DNA of 5,355 bases. Source: an uncultured Eubacteriales bacterium (GTDB taxonomy: Bacteria > Bacillota_A > Clostridia > Lachnospirales > Lachnospiraceae). Position numbers and translations under genes: made by a program. Positions 4,695 to 5,355 of the stretch are shown here, in pieces. Under the pieces are notes generated by a model. It made no database searches and was not told where the DNA came from. It worked only from the letters and a program-made list of their open reading frames with translations. The stretch covers positions 1 to 5,355 of the forward strand of contig ONVT01000230.1 in the NCBI GenBank assembly GCA_900321365.1, given 5' to 3'. Positions within the stretch are counted from its first letter, which is position 1. Each line of letters starts with the position of its first letter.

Positions 4695-5355
4695 TCATCT
4701 GGAACGACCGGGCGATCCCCCGGGATTCAACATAAACTGGTTCACCTGATCCAACACGTCATACTTCTTACTGTCTTCCGTAACGTCGAAAGTATAGTAC
4801 TGGTTGTTGACTGAGGGAGTGTTGCCGATCATCGCGCCCGCGGCTTCCGCCGAAAGTCCGTTCGCCCGGATCAGGGAGTTGACCGTACGTCTGTAGGCAT
4901 TGATTCCCTTGGGCGTGATTCCGATCTGGTTGCACTTGTTCTTCATGCAGGACGACAGCTGGTGTACAGTGACCCTGCCGTCGGCACCGGTGAAGATATA
5001 CTCGCCAAGCCACCCGTTGGCTTCCTGAACCTCCTTCACTCTGGTCAGGAGATCACGGATTGCATCCGTATAGGGAACCGGCCTGGGTTTCTTGTTCTTC
5101 GGAATCGGCTTGATCCGGATCTCACCGGTGATCTTGTCCACGCTTTCCCGTCTGCGGACCTCAATATAACGTCCGTGGATGTCGTCCCATTTCAGGGCGA
5201 CGATTTCCCCGGCTCTCATACCGGTCAGGGCAGCAAGTTCAAGCGCATAAACCGGCATGTATCCCGGCTGCTTCTCATAGTCTTTCCGGAACTGGGCGTT
5301 GAGTGCAATGAGTTGTTCAGGGGGAATGACGATGCGGTCATCCGCCCTTTCCTGC
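4695..5355 (-). CDS. Tyrosine recombinase/phage-type integrase, C-terminal catalytic part (partial, N-terminus beyond window)
   Basis: The frame stays open to the window edge, showing 219 residues of the protein; the ATG at 5258 is internal, since matching sequence (RIVIPPEQLIALNAQF) continues upstream of it. Numbering the visible residues, ALTGMRAGEIVALKWDDI (42-59) is the first catalytic box with R47. KNKKPRPVPY (86-95) is the beta-hairpin that carries the catalytic Lys. INAYRRT (151-157) takes the place of HxxR, with R155 present and N152 where His is usual. IGNTPSVNNQYYTFD (176-190) is the last box, with N178 where His or Trp is usual and Y187 as the likely nucleophile, nine residues later as in normal members. 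The N-terminal core-binding domain is outside the window. The gene reads toward tRNA-Pro with its stop 146 bp from the tRNA 3' end, a usual arrangement for an element integrated into a tRNA gene. A short Gly/Ser/Arg tail (211-219) ends the protein. Confidence 0.92.
   Translation of the reverse strand, partial: QERADDRIVIPPEQLIALNAQFRKDYEKQPGYMPVYALELAALTGMRAGEIVALKWDDIHGRYIEVRRRESVDKITGEIRIKPIPKNKKPRPVPYTDAIRDLLTRVKEVQEANGWLGEYIFTGADGRVTVHQLSSCMKNKCNQIGITPKGINAYRRTVNSLIRANGLSAEAAGAMIGNTPSVNNQYYTFDVTEDSKKYDVLDQVNQFMLNPGGSPGRSR

Noticed and set aside
4626..4814. Plus-strand 62-codon open frame between the tRNA and the integrase
   Set aside because: It overlaps the integrase 3' end in antisense and the repeat cluster, and has no ribosome binding site or family resemblance.

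Overview
The window looks like chromosomal DNA from a Gram-positive Clostridia-type Firmicute, most likely Lachnospiraceae-like. The evidence is strong AGGAGG-type ribosome binding sites, TATAAT-like promoters with 17-bp spacers, U-tailed intrinsic terminators, a tRNA gene without an encoded CCA, and an integrase of a type I associate with gut Clostridia. The genus cannot be fixed from this sequence.

Layout. (1) Positions 1-1491, minus strand: a two-gene unit. An extracellular solute-binding protein of the polar amino acid type (SBP_bac_3) is followed 13 bp later by a polytopic membrane protein cut by the window edge. Its visible part resembles ECF-transporter S-component/sensor membrane domains. 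(2) Positions 1492-1846: a divergent regulatory region with a promoter in each direction, short dyads and a perfect 14-bp inverted repeat in the leader of the plus-strand gene. (3) Positions 1847-2366, plus: a small exported protein (probably DUF3574-like), followed by two strong hairpins, the second an intrinsic terminator. (4) Positions 2408-3307, minus: a LacI-type ligand-binding domain protein with no helix-turn-helix. (5) Positions 3308-3534: a divergent promoter region with a 19-bp palindrome. (6) Positions 3535-4359, plus: trimeric-type purine nucleoside phosphorylase. (7) Positions 4410-4597: a promoter, tRNA-Pro(CGG) and an intrinsic terminator. (8) Positions 4601-5355: GC-rich tandem repeats, then the 3' part of a tyrosine recombinase gene on the minus strand reading toward the tRNA, which suggests the left edge of an integrative element inserted at the tRNA 3' end.

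How the parts may work together (inference). The binding protein and membrane protein look like an uptake or ligand-sensing pair. The regulator-like protein and the phosphorylase share a promoter region, which suggests nucleoside or sugar-responsive control, but the regulator lacks its own DNA-binding domain. The most unusual points are that HTH-less protein, the 14-bp leader hairpin before the small secreted protein, and an integrase in which the two conserved catalytic histidine positions read as asparagine. No CRISPR array, insertion sequence, rRNA or known riboswitch was recognised.
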